Source: Streptomyces sp. NBC_00250
Lineage (GTDB): Bacteria; Actinomycetota; Actinomycetes; Streptomycetales; Streptomycetaceae
NCBI RefSeq assembly: GCF_036192275.1
Contig: NZ_CP108088.1
Span: 3,659,501-3,723,500, forward strand
Length of the DNA stretch: 64,000 nt
Reading direction: 5' to 3'
Shown here: positions 47,564 through 57,153 of the stretch, piece by piece
Numbering within the stretch: the first letter of the stretch is position 1
How the letters are laid out: every line of letters begins with the position of its first letter
Position numbers and translations under genes: made by a program
The notes under the pieces: generated by a model
What the model was told of the DNA's origin: nothing
The model's input: only the letters and a program-made list of their open reading frames with translations
The model's database searches: none

Positions 47564-48847
47564 GTGTCTGCTTCGAAGAAGACCGCTTGGGCGGTCATTG
47601 CTGCTGTGTTCCTGCCGCTCGTCGTCGCCGTGCCCTCCGCACACGCGGACACGAAGGACGAGAAGGACAAGCAGCCCAAGCCCCCCAACGCGATGTCCTC
47701 GCTCGGCGGCCCCCTGCTCGGCAACCCCGGCACGCAGGTGCAGCTGGGCCCCGGCGCCCCGGTGCTGCCGAAGGAGCTGTCCGGCCGCTCCTGGATCGTC
47801 GCGGACGCCGAGAACGGCAAGATCCTCGCCTCGCACAACGCGCACTGGCCGCTCGCCCCGGCCTCCACGCTCAAGATGCTCTTCGCGGACACCCTGCTGC
47901 CGAAGTTCCCCGACGCGAAGCAGAAACACCTCGTCACCAACACCGACCTGGCCGGGATAGGAGCCGGCTCCAGCCTGGTCGGCATCAAGGAGAAGCAGAC
48001 CTACACCGTCCACGACCTGTGGCTCGGTGTCTTCCTCCGCTCCGGCAACGACGCCGTGCACGTCCTGACCAACATGAACAACGGTCTCCGTCAGACCGTG
48101 AAGGACATGAACGACCGCGCGGCCGAGCTCCAGGCGCTCGACACCCACGTGGTCTCCCCGGACGGCTACGACGCCCCGGGCCAGGTCTCCTCCGCGTACG
48201 ACCTGACGCTCATCGCCCGCAGCGGCATGCAGAAGCCGGATTTCCGCGCGTACGCCGCCACCGCCCGCGCCGCCTTCCCCGGCGAGCAGAAGCCGGGCAA
48301 GAAGCGCGAGACCTTCGAGATCCAGAACACCAACCGGCTGCTCACGGGCGACATCGGCGTCGCCCAGTACCAGGGCATCGCGGGCGTCAAGAACGGCAAC
48401 ACCACGCACGCGGGTGCCACCTTCACGGGAGTCGCCGAGCGGAACGGCAGGGTCCTGCTCGTCACCGTGATGAACCCCTCCTCGAAGGAGCAGCACGCGG
48501 TCTACCGCGAGAGCGCCCGGCTGCTCGACTGGGGCTTCGCCGCGTACGGGAAGGTGACCCCGGTCGGCGAACTGGTGCCGCCGAGGTCCGCCCGTACGGC
48601 CACGACCGCCCCCGACGACGGATCGGTCCCGGCGCCCGGCAAGAACGCCCCGGGGGACACCGTCCAGGCGGCCGCGAAGGAGCAGTCCGGTGGCGTCGGG
48701 ATCGCGCTCGCCGTGGCGGGCGGGGCCCTCGTGCTCCTCGCCGGCGCCGTCTTCCTCGTCAACCGTCGCTGGCCGCTCGCTGGGTCGGCGGGCCGTCGCC
48801 GTCGCTCGCAGCGGACTCCCGGGACGGATCCCGACGTGAATCCGTAG
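47564..48847 (+). CDS. D-alanyl-D-alanine carboxypeptidase (DacC/PBP5-type)
   Basis: A 427-aa exported peptidase that trims the terminal D-Ala of peptidoglycan stem peptides. A signal peptide (about 1-28) is followed by a linker, then the S11 domain with STLK (Ser101, Lys104), SGN and KNG motifs. A Pro/Ala linker and a C-terminal transmembrane helix with a basic tail anchor it. The start is GTG 47564, with TACGTT (47551-47556) exactly seven bases upstream, so it is leaderless. The 3' end overlaps the convergent BrkB gene by 89 bases. Confidence 0.92.
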   Translation: MSASKKTAWAVIAAVFLPLVVAVPSAHADTKDEKDKQPKPPNAMSSLGGPLLGNPGTQVQLGPGAPVLPKELSGRSWIVADAENGKILASHNAHWPLAPASTLKMLFADTLLPKFPDAKQKHLVTNTDLAGIGAGSSLVGIKEKQTYTVHDLWLGVFLRSGNDAVHVLTNMNNGLRQTVKDMNDRAAELQALDTHVVSPDGYDAPGQVSSAYDLTLIARSGMQKPDFRAYAATARAAFPGEQKPGKKRETFEIQNTNRLLTGDIGVAQYQGIAGVKNGNTTHAGATFTGVAERNGRVLLVTVMNPSSKEQHAVYRESARLLDWGFAAYGKVTPVGELVPPRSARTATTAPDDGSVPAPGKNAPGDTVQAAAKEQSGGVGIALAVAGGALVLLAGAVFLVNRRWPLAGSAGRRRRSQRTPGTDPDVNP

Positions 48848-49679
48848 CCGTCCACGCGGCGCAGTACAGCAGCAGCTTCGCGGTGAAGTTGATCCAGAGC
48901 AGCAGGGCGACCGGGACACCGAACGCCCCGTACATCGACTTCGCCGCGACACCGCGCATGTAGCCGCCGAGCAGCAGCTTGAGCAGCTCGAAGCCGACCG
49001 CGCCCATCAGCGCCGCCACGACGAGCCGGCGGCGCGGCGGCTGCACGCCGGGCAGCAGCGTCAGGACGTACAGCAGGATCAGGAAGTCGGCGACGACCGC
49101 GACCAGGACGGCGGCCGCCTGGAGGAAGTAGCCGCCCGCCCCCTCGCTGGAGATCCCGATCCGGTCGGCGCTCCAGCCGACGGCGGTGGAGCCGAGCCAG
49201 GACGCCGCGAGCGAGGCGAGGGCGACGCCGCCGAGGCCGACGAGGATGAGCGCGTCCTTGCCCTTGAGCAGGACCGGGTTGCCCTCGATGTCGTCGAGCC
49301 CCCACACCGCGCGCAGGCAGTCCCGCATGGAGCCGACCCAGCTGATGCCGGTGAGCAGCAGGATCGCACCGGCGACGAGCCCGACGGTGCCGGCGTTGTC
49401 GACCAGCCCGCCGATGTTGAGCTGGTCGGAGATCCCGGGCACCTGGTCGCTGATCTTGTCCTCGATCTTGTCGAGCTGCTCCTTGCTGAGGAGTGCGGCC
49501 CCGACCGCGGCGGCGACGGTGATCAGCGGGAAGAGCGCCAGGAACGAGACGAAGGTGATCGCGGCGGCGAGCCGGGTCCAGTGGGCCTCGTCGAGGGTCT
49601 CGTACGAGCGCCACGCATGGGTCCGCATGAGCCGCGCGACCCATGGGCCGATGACGGGGAGCTTGGTCAGCCAGTCCAT
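48759..49679 (-). CDS. YihY/virulence factor BrkB family membrane protein
   Basis: A 306-aa protein with about six transmembrane helices. Family features include AAAITFVSFLALFPLITVAAAVG, GSMRDCLRAVWGLDD and GAFGVPVALLLWINFTAKLLLYCAAW. Function of the family is unclear. The C-terminal ~30 residues are polar and are encoded antisense to the end of the carboxypeptidase gene. ATG 49679. Confidence 0.9.
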   Translation of the reverse strand: MDWLTKLPVIGPWVARLMRTHAWRSYETLDEAHWTRLAAAITFVSFLALFPLITVAAAVGAALLSKEQLDKIEDKISDQVPGISDQLNIGGLVDNAGTVGLVAGAILLLTGISWVGSMRDCLRAVWGLDDIEGNPVLLKGKDALILVGLGGVALASLAASWLGSTAVGWSADRIGISSEGAGGYFLQAAAVLVAVVADFLILLYVLTLLPGVQPPRRRLVVAALMGAVGFELLKLLLGGYMRGVAAKSMYGAFGVPVALLLWINFTAKLLLYCAAWTATDSRRDPSRESAASDGDGPPTQRAASDG

Positions 49680-49942
49680 GTCGTACGCCTACCCCTCGAT
49701 CCGTGTGCGCCCCTGAGGCGACCGCGATACGAGAATCCCCCGCCGGGACCCTCGGGCCCGCGAGCGACATCCCGTACATGGCCACCCGTACATCGCCACC
49801 CGCACTCCGCCACGCGCGGGACCCGCGGAACCCGGGAGACACACCTTCGAGGGCACTTTCCCGACACTCCTTTAATCACCCATTTCGACGAACCGCCATG
49901 CAATACCGGCATAAGCGACAGAGGCGGCTATACGGTCCCCTC

Positions 49943-50227
49943 ATGGCTGTCGAGACCCACGTCCTGGACGACGACTGCGAAACGATCACCGGCTGGGGGC
50001 GCACCGCGCCGACCCTCGCGCGCGTGAACCGGCCCCGCACTCACGCCGAGGCGGCCGAGGCCGTCCGCACGGCCGGGGCCCGCGGTTCGATCGCCCCCGG
50101 TCTCGGCCGCGCCTCCGGGGACGCCGCGCAGAACGCGCCGCCCTCGACCCCCGGTCCGTCCTCACCTCGGACCTCTCCCAGCCGCCTCGGCCTCAAGCCC
50201 GACCCGATCTCCAGGAGCCTCACATGA
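49943..50227 (+). pseudogene. dprE1: dprE1 remnant (internally deleted FAD-linked oxidase)
   Basis: The frame begins like DprE1: ITGWGRTAPTLARVNRPRTH, then GSIAPGLGRASGDAAQNA, the start of the FAD-binding domain. It then jumps to sequence resembling the end of the protein, in a shifted frame (LDPRSVLTSDLS) and then the first frame (RLGLKPDP). Only 94 codons remain of about 440-460. The stop overlaps the dprE2 ATG (ATGA), the original gene junction. TACGGT six bases before ATG 49943 is a leaderless promoter, so dprE2 can still be transcribed. Confidence 0.8.
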
Positions 50228-50979
50228 AGGACGCCTTCGGTGCCCCGCAGTCCCTGCTCGTCCTCGGCGGCACCTCCGAGATCGGGCTCGCCACCGCCCG
50301 CCGACTGATCGCCCGCCGGACCCGTACCGTCTGGCTGGCCGGTCGCCCCTCCCCCGCGCTCACCGCCGCGGCCGACTCGCTGCGGGCGCTCGGCGCGGAC
50401 GTGCACACGGTCCCCTTCGACGCGCTCGACCCCGAGTCGCACGAGGAGCGGCTCGGCAAGATCTTCACCGAGGGCGACATCGACATGGTGCTGCTCGCCT
50501 TCGGGGTCCTCGGCGACCAGGCGCGCGACGAGTCCGACCCGGTCGCGGCCGTGCGCGTCGCGCAGACCAACTACACGGGCGCCGTCTCGGCGGGGCTGGT
50601 GTGCGCGGGCGCGCTCCAGGCACAGGGGCACGGCTCGCTGGTCGTGCTGTCCTCGGTGGCGGGCGAGCGGGCCCGCCGCGCCGACTTCATCTACGGCTCG
50701 TCGAAGGCGGGGCTCGACGCCTTCGCCCAGGGCCTCGGGGACGCGCTGCACGGCACGGGGGTGCACGTCATGGTCGTACGGCCCGGGTTCGTGCGCTCGA
50801 AGATGACGGCCGGGCTCGCGGAGGGGCCTCTCGCGACCACGCCGGAGGCGGTCGCGGGGGCGATCGAGCTGGGGCTGCGGCGCCGCTCGGAGACTGTGTG
50901 GGTGCCGGGGGCGCTACGGATGGTGATGGCGGCCGTACGGCACGTCCCGAGGCCGCTGTTCCGGCGGCTGCCGGTGTGA
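50224..50979 (+). CDS. dprE2: Decaprenylphosphoryl-keto-ribose reductase (DprE2-like SDR)
   Basis: A 251-aa short-chain dehydrogenase. The nucleotide site reads LLVLGGTSEIGLATARRL. The catalytic Ser and Tyr-x-x-x-Lys are in LSSVAGERARRADFIYGSSKAGLDAFAQGL. It resembles DprE2, which completes conversion of decaprenylphosphoryl ribose to arabinose after DprE1. Its usual partner just upstream is deleted, so its present substrate is uncertain. ATG overlaps the dprE1 remnant stop. A 17-bp tandem duplication spans its stop codon (50971-51004). Confidence 0.87.
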   Translation: MKDAFGAPQSLLVLGGTSEIGLATARRLIARRTRTVWLAGRPSPALTAAADSLRALGADVHTVPFDALDPESHEERLGKIFTEGDIDMVLLAFGVLGDQARDESDPVAAVRVAQTNYTGAVSAGLVCAGALQAQGHGSLVVLSSVAGERARRADFIYGSSKAGLDAFAQGLGDALHGTGVHVMVVRPGFVRSKMTAGLAEGPLATTPEAVAGAIELGLRRRSETVWVPGALRMVMAAVRHVPRPLFRRLPV

Positions 50980-51004
50980 ACCGGGAGCCGGTGTGAACCG
51001 GGAG
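50971..51004 (+). repeat. 17-bp tandem duplication over the dprE2 stop
   Basis: CCGGTGTGAACCGGGAG occurs twice in direct tandem, the first copy containing the TGA stop. Degenerate partial copies continue to about 51030. Confidence 0.8.
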
Positions 51005-51075
51005 CTGGCGCGAGCCGGGAGCCGGCGGGGCGAGGGGCGGGGGCTCCGCCAGCCGGACGGGGTACCCGGTATCCG

Positions 51076-51672
51076 TCAGCCGGCCGGGGTGGCCGTCGGG
51101 GTGTCGACCGGGCTGCCGGCCTGCGCCGGGACCGCCGAGATCGGGCGTCCGCTGCCGAACTCGTAGTCGTAGAGCTTCCGCCACACGCCGTCCGCACCCT
51201 GCTCGTACAGCGCGAAGGAACGGCAGGTCCAGGCCGCCTCGTACCCGGCGAGCTCTTCGTACGCCCGGTCCATCCCCTCCTCGGAGATGGCGTGCGCCAC
51301 GGTGACGTGCGGGTGGTACGGGAACTGCAGCTCGCGCGCGAGCGGGCCCGCCTCGTCCCGGATCCGGTGCTGGAGCCGGTTGCAGAGGGGCACGCCCTCC
51401 TTCAGCTTCACGAAGACGACCGGAGAGAGCGGCCGGAAGGTCCCGGTGCCCTTCAGCCGCACCGGGAACGGCTGGCAGCCCGCGGCGACACCGGCGAGGT
51501 GCGCCTCGATCTCGGGCAGCCGCTCCTCGGCGACCTCGGTCGGCGGGACGAGCGTCACGTGCGTGGGGATGCCGTGCGCGGCCGGATCCCCGAAGCCGGC
51601 GCGCCGCTCCTGGAGCAGGCTGCCGTAGGGCTCCGGGACCGCGATCGAAACGCCGAGCGTTACGGTCCCCAC
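51076..51672 (-). CDS. 2'-5' RNA ligase/cyclic phosphodiesterase family (LigT-like)
   Basis: A 198-aa 2H phosphoesterase with the two H-x-T motifs, THVTLVPP at about residues 37-44 and HPHVTVAHA at about 120-128. Members hydrolyse or form 2'-5' or cyclic phosphate bonds in RNA-derived nucleotides. The C-terminal tail is Pro/Thr-rich. ATG 51672. It follows trpS on the same strand after about 90 bases. Confidence 0.88.
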   Translation of the reverse strand: MGTVTLGVSIAVPEPYGSLLQERRAGFGDPAAHGIPTHVTLVPPTEVAEERLPEIEAHLAGVAAGCQPFPVRLKGTGTFRPLSPVVFVKLKEGVPLCNRLQHRIRDEAGPLARELQFPYHPHVTVAHAISEEGMDRAYEELAGYEAAWTCRSFALYEQGADGVWRKLYDYEFGSGRPISAVPAQAGSPVDTPTATPAG

Positions 51673-51763
51673 GTCGTTCTCCTCCGTCGTCGGTCGACTT
51701 GTGTCGGGTGGTGCAGCCGCCAGTGTGCGGCCTGCACCACCCTTTCGGCCAGGGTCCTTGGAC

Positions 51764-52825
<1,062 letters not shown>

Positions 52826-52833
52826 TCAAGAGT

Positions 52834-53442
52834 GTGAGGACGCGGGAGGGGGGCCTGGTCGACGACGAGGCCGTGGTGATCGCACGGGTGCGCGCCGGGG
52901 AGCCGGAGGCGTACGCGGAGCTGGTCCGCGCGTACACGGCGGTCGCGCTGAGGGCGGCGGTGGCGTGCGGCGCGGGTGCGGAGGCCGAGGACGTGGTGCA
53001 GCAGGCGTTCTTCAAGGCGTACCGCTCGCTGGGGCGCTTCCGGGAGGGCTCGGCGTTCCGGCCGTGGCTGCTGCGGATCGTCGTCAATGAGACCAGGAAC
53101 ACAGTGCGGTCGGCGGGTCGGCAGCGGGCCGTCGCCGACCGGGAGGCGGACCTGCTCGGGGGTGAGCCGCGGATACCGGATTCGGCGGATCCGGCGGTCG
53201 CGGCCGAGGAGCGGGAGCGGAGCAGACGGCTCCTCGACGCGCTCGATCGACTCACCGACGACCACCGGCAGGTGGTGATCCACCGGTATCTGCTGGAGCT
53301 GGACGAGACGGAGACGGCCCAGGCCCTCGGGTGGCCGAAGGGGACGGTGAAGTCCCGGCTGAGCCGGGCGCTGAAGAAGCTGGGCCTGGTGCTGGAGGAA
53401 GGCCTGAGGGACGGATCGGAGGGAGGTGGGGAGCGTGGCTGA
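52834..53442 (+). CDS. ECF-type RNA polymerase sigma factor
   Basis: About 202 aa. Region 2: AYAELVRAYTAVALRAAVACGAGAEAEDVVQQAFFKAYRSLGRF, FRPWLLRIVVNETRN. Region 4: LDALDRLTDDHRQVVIHRYLLELDETETAQALGWPKGTVKSRLSRALKKL. The start is uncertain; GTG 52834 is preferred over GTG 52795. The gene overlaps its membrane partner by eight bases. Divergent from trpS. Confidence 0.85.
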   Translation: MRTREGGLVDDEAVVIARVRAGEPEAYAELVRAYTAVALRAAVACGAGAEAEDVVQQAFFKAYRSLGRFREGSAFRPWLLRIVVNETRNTVRSAGRQRAVADREADLLGGEPRIPDSADPAVAAEERERSRRLLDALDRLTDDHRQVVIHRYLLELDETETAQALGWPKGTVKSRLSRALKKLGLVLEEGLRDGSEGGGERG

Positions 53443-54232
53443 CGAGGGTCTGCCGGACGAGCTGAGGGAGCTGGGACGGCGGCTGAGGGTGCCGGACGTG
53501 GACGGGGAGTCGATGGCCGAGCGGGTGCTCGCCCAGCTCCTCGCCGAACAGGTGCCGACGCCGACGCCGGTCCACCGCCGACGGGGGTGGTGGACGTCGG
53601 TACGGCGATGGGCGCGGGCGCGCCGGCGGGCGCTGGTGGCGGGTCTCACCGGGGTGCTGATCGTGCTGGTGCTCACCCCGCCGGTGCGGGCGGCCGTGGC
53701 CGAGTGGTTCGGCTTCGGCGGGGTCACCGTGCGGTACGACCCGGACGGACGTCATGTCCCGGCGGCCGGCGGCCCGGTGCCGGGGTGCCCGGAGGCGGTG
53801 CCGCCGGCGGAGGCCGGGCGGCTCGCGGGGTTCGAGCCGCTGATACCGAGGGCGCTCGGCGCGCCCGACGCGGTGGCGGTGACGGGGTCGGCGGACCGGG
53901 GCCGGGCGGTGATCAGCCTGTGCTGGCGCGACGGGGAGCGGACGGTCCGGCTCGACGAGTTCCCGGCCCGGCTGGACATCGGCTTCGCCAAGCAGGTGCG
54001 GACACAGCCGCAGTGGGTCGACCTCCCGGACGGCGCGCAGGGCTACTGGTTCGCGGCCCCGCATCTGCTGACGTTCCCGATGACGGACGGGACGGGCTCG
54101 GCCTGGACCCATGAGGTCCGTACGGCGGGCCCCACGCTCCTCTGGACGAGGAACGGGGGCGCGCTCACCTTCCGGCTGGAGGGCATACCGGACCGCGAGG
54201 AGGCCCGGCGGGCGGCGGAGTCGCTCGGCTGA
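53435..54232 (+). CDS. Membrane protein coupled to the ECF sigma factor
   Basis: A 265-aa protein. The N-terminal 60 residues are cytosolic (ADEGLPDELRELGRRLRVPDVDGESMAERVLAQLL), then one transmembrane helix (ALVAGLTGVLIVLVLTPPVRAAV), and an outer domain of about 165 residues. Position and topology suggest an anti-sigma or sensor for the upstream factor; no zinc motif is seen. The start is GTG 53435, eight bases after GGAGG. Confidence 0.78.
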   Translation: MADEGLPDELRELGRRLRVPDVDGESMAERVLAQLLAEQVPTPTPVHRRRGWWTSVRRWARARRRALVAGLTGVLIVLVLTPPVRAAVAEWFGFGGVTVRYDPDGRHVPAAGGPVPGCPEAVPPAEAGRLAGFEPLIPRALGAPDAVAVTGSADRGRAVISLCWRDGERTVRLDEFPARLDIGFAKQVRTQPQWVDLPDGAQGYWFAAPHLLTFPMTDGTGSAWTHEVRTAGPTLLWTRNGGALTFRLEGIPDREEARRAAESLG

Positions 54233-54287
54233 CGGCTCGGGCCCGCCCGGCCGTGATCCGCCGGACAGGCCTGGGATCCGCCCCCGG

Positions 54288-55565
54288 TCAGACCGGGAGG
54301 CCGGGGGCCGGGAAGGCGGCCATCAGGTCGGCGACCTCGGCGCGGATCGTGGCGAGGGCTTGCTCGTCGCCCGTGCCGGCCGCCGCGACGCCCCGGTCGA
54401 TCCAGTCGGCGACCTGCGTCATGTGCTCCGTGGTGAGGCCTCGGGAGGTGAGGGAGGGGGTGCCGATGCGGATGCCGGAGGGGTCGAACGGCTTCCGGGG
54501 ATCGTAGGGGACGGTGTTGTAGTTGACGACGATGCCCGCCCGGTCGAGGGCCTTCGCGGCGATCTTGCCGGGGACCTGCTTGGGGGTGAGGTCCATCAGG
54601 ATCAGGTGGTTGTCGGTGCCGCCGGAGACCAGGTCGAAGCCTCGGGCGAGGAGTGCCTCGGCGAGGGCCTTGGCGTTGGCGACGACGGCGTGGGCGTAGT
54701 CGCGGAAGGAGGGCTGGGACGCCTCGCGGAGGGCGACGGCGATGGCGGCGGTGGTCTGGTTGTGCGGGCCGCCCTGGAGGCCGGGGAAGACGGCCTTGTC
54801 GAGGGCCTTGGAGTGCTCCTCGCGGGACATGAGCATGGCGCCGCGCGGGCCGCGCAGGGTCTTGTGGGTGGTCGTGGAGATGACGTCGACGTGCGGGACC
54901 GGGGACGGGTGGGCGCCACCCGCGATGAGGCCGGCGATGTGGGCGACGTCGGCGACGAGCACGGCACCGGCCTCGCGGGCGATCTCGCCGAAGGCCGCGA
55001 AGTCGATCGTGCGGGGCAGCGCGGTGCCGCCGCAGAAGATCACCTTGGGGCGTTCCTTGAGGGCGAGCTCGCGGACCTCGTCGAAGTCGATGAGGCCGGT
55101 GTCCCGGCGGACGCCGTACTGGACGCCGCGGAACCACGTGCCGGTGGCGGAGACGCCCCAGCCGTGGGTGAGGTGGCCGCCCATGGGCAGGGCCATGCCC
55201 ATGACGGTGTCGCCGGGCTCGGCGAAGGCGAGGTGGACGGCGAGGTTGGCCGGGGAGCCGGAGTAGGGCTGGACGTTGGCGTGGTCGACGCCGAAGACGG
55301 CCTTGGCGCGCTCGACGGCGAGGGTCTCGACCTGGTCGATGTTCTGCTGGCCCTCGTAGTAGCGGCGGCCGGGGTAGCCCTCGCTGTACTTGTTCTGGAG
55401 GACGGTGCCGGAGGCTTCGAGGACGGCGGCGGAGACGTAGTTCTCGCTGGGGATGAGGCGCAGGGTCTCGGCCTGGAGGCGTTCCTCGGCGCCGACGAGG
55501 GCGGCGAGCTCGGGGTCGGCGGCGGCGAGTGCGGGGTGCGTGTACGGGGGCTGCGGGACGGTCAT
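54288..55565 (-). CDS. glyA: Serine hydroxymethyltransferase
   Basis: A 425-aa PLP enzyme that converts serine and tetrahydrofolate to glycine and 5,10-methylene-THF. It has LRLIPSENYVS, EGYPGRRYYEG, the PLP-lysine motif VISTTTHKTLRGPRG and GTDNHLILMDL. Length is normal. ATG 55565 has GGAGGAC, which is complementary to an upstream leader segment (GTGTCC). It is preceded by a ZTP riboswitch, linking its translation to the folate/purine status of the cell. Confidence 0.97.
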   Translation of the reverse strand: MTVPQPPYTHPALAAADPELAALVGAEERLQAETLRLIPSENYVSAAVLEASGTVLQNKYSEGYPGRRYYEGQQNIDQVETLAVERAKAVFGVDHANVQPYSGSPANLAVHLAFAEPGDTVMGMALPMGGHLTHGWGVSATGTWFRGVQYGVRRDTGLIDFDEVRELALKERPKVIFCGGTALPRTIDFAAFGEIAREAGAVLVADVAHIAGLIAGGAHPSPVPHVDVISTTTHKTLRGPRGAMLMSREEHSKALDKAVFPGLQGGPHNQTTAAIAVALREASQPSFRDYAHAVVANAKALAEALLARGFDLVSGGTDNHLILMDLTPKQVPGKIAAKALDRAGIVVNYNTVPYDPRKPFDPSGIRIGTPSLTSRGLTTEHMTQVADWIDRGVAAAGTGDEQALATIRAEVADLMAAFPAPGLPV

Positions 55566-55738
55566 GGCGGTGTCCTCCGGGCGTCGGCGGGTCCCGGGAC
55601 ACTGCGTGAGAGGCGCGGCGCCACGCGGGACTTCGGTCCCGTGACGCCCAGGCGGGCGGCGTCTCGTGTGGTCTGCCGCGCACGGCTCCCCCGGGGTCGC
55701 TTCCCCGTGCGCCAGTCGCCGTGCGTGTTTTCAGACTA
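55566..55738 (-). ncRNA. ZTP (pfl) riboswitch and leader of glyA
   Basis: On the minus strand: -10 TAGTCT (55738-55733); stem P1 GCACGGC (55724-55718) with GCCGTGC; conserved GACTGGCG (55717-55710); an internal hairpin with CCCCG; GGGGAGC; and the 3' conserved CCGCCTGGGC (55655-55646). This matches the pfl RNA, which binds ZTP/ZMP. Downstream, GTGTCC can pair with the ribosome site GGACAC just before the glyA ATG, giving a translational switch. ZTP rises when 10-formyl-THF is low, fitting glyA control. Confidence 0.9.
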
Positions 55739-55853
55739 GCGGGCGCGCCGCGCGCGAGGTTTCCCGGTCCGGCATCCGAGCGACGATAGAAACAGGGGCC
55801 ACAACCCCCTCGTCGGGGTCATCCCCCGAGCCCGCAGGACGAACGGAGATCCC

Positions 55854-57062
55854 GTGTCGAGCACACAAGACGCGATCGCTTCGGCGGAGGCGCACAGCGC
55901 ACACAACTACCACCCCCTGCCGGTCGTCGTCGCTTCGGCGGACGGCGCCTGGATGACCGATGTCGAGGGGCGCCGCTATCTCGACATGCTCGCCGGATAC
56001 TCGGCGCTCAACTTCGGGCACGGCAACCGGCGTCTGATCGACGCGGCGAAGGCCCAGCTGGAGCGGGTGACGCTGACCTCACGCGCCTTCCACCACGACC
56101 GGTTCGCCGAGTTCTGCACCCGGCTCGCCGAGCTGTGCGGGAAGGAGGCGGTGCTGCCGATGAACACCGGGGCGGAGGCGGTCGAGACGGCCGTGAAGAC
56201 CGCCCGGAAGTGGGGGTACGAGGTGAAGGGCGTGCCGGACGGGCACGCGAAGATCGTGGTCGCGGCGAACAACTTCCACGGCAGGACGACGACGATCGTC
56301 GGCTTCTCCACGGACCACGAGGCGCGGGACCACTTCGGTCCGTACACGCCGGGGTTCGAGATCGTGCCGTACGGGGACCTGACGGCGATGGAGGCGGCGG
56401 TCACCGAGAACACGGTGGCGGTGCTGCTCGAACCGATCCAGGGCGAGGCGGGGGTGCTGGTCCCGCCGGCGGGCTATCTGGCGGGGGTGCGGGAGCTGAC
56501 CCGCCGGCGGAACGTGCTGTTCATGGCGGACGAGATCCAGTCGGGTCTGGGCCGGACGGGCCGGACGTTCGCGTGCGAGCACGAGGGCGTGGTGCCCGAT
56601 GTGTACATCCTGGGGAAGGCGCTGGGCGGCGGGGTGGTGCCGGTGTCGGCGGTGGTCGCCGACCGGGATGTCCTCGGGGTGTTCCGGCCGGGTGAGCACG
56701 GGTCGACGTTCGGCGGGAACCCGCTGGCCTGCGCGGTGGCCCTGGAGGTGATCGCGATGCTGCGGACGGGTGAGTACCAGGAGCGGGCGGCGGAGCTGGG
56801 CGAGCACCTGCACGCGGAGCTGGGGCTGCTCGTGGGCGGCGGGGCGGTGGAGGCGGTGCGCGGGCGCGGGCTGTGGGCCGGGGTGGACATCGCGCCGTCG
56901 CACGGCACGGGCCGGGAGATCTCGGAGAAGCTGATGGAGCGGGGTGTCCTGGTGAAGGACACGCACGGTTCGACGATCCGGATCGCACCGCCGCTGGTGA
57001 TCTCGAAGGAGGATCTGGACTGGGGTCTGGAGCAGCTGAGGGGCGTGCTGTCGGAGGAGTGA
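55854..57062 (+). CDS. rocD: Ornithine--oxo-acid aminotransferase
   Basis: A 402-aa class III PLP transaminase that converts ornithine and 2-oxoglutarate to glutamate semialdehyde and glutamate. Diagnostic stretches: YLDMLAGYSALNFGHGNRRL, LPMNTGAEAVETAVKTARKWGY, NNFHGRTTTIVGFS, EPIQGEAGV, ADEIQSGLGRTG and the PLP lysine in ILGKALGGGVVPVSAV. GTG 55854 has GGAG upstream. Divergent from glyA. Confidence 0.94.
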   Translation: MSSTQDAIASAEAHSAHNYHPLPVVVASADGAWMTDVEGRRYLDMLAGYSALNFGHGNRRLIDAAKAQLERVTLTSRAFHHDRFAEFCTRLAELCGKEAVLPMNTGAEAVETAVKTARKWGYEVKGVPDGHAKIVVAANNFHGRTTTIVGFSTDHEARDHFGPYTPGFEIVPYGDLTAMEAAVTENTVAVLLEPIQGEAGVLVPPAGYLAGVRELTRRRNVLFMADEIQSGLGRTGRTFACEHEGVVPDVYILGKALGGGVVPVSAVVADRDVLGVFRPGEHGSTFGGNPLACAVALEVIAMLRTGEYQERAAELGEHLHAELGLLVGGGAVEAVRGRGLWAGVDIAPSHGTGREISEKLMERGVLVKDTHGSTIRIAPPLVISKEDLDWGLEQLRGVLSEE

Positions 57063-57153
57063 CGAAGTCCGTTTGAGGGGGCGGCGGGCGCGGGCCGTCG
57101 TGGGGCAACTCGGACCATTGACACGGCAGTTGGTCTAGGCCAATGATGCCGCC

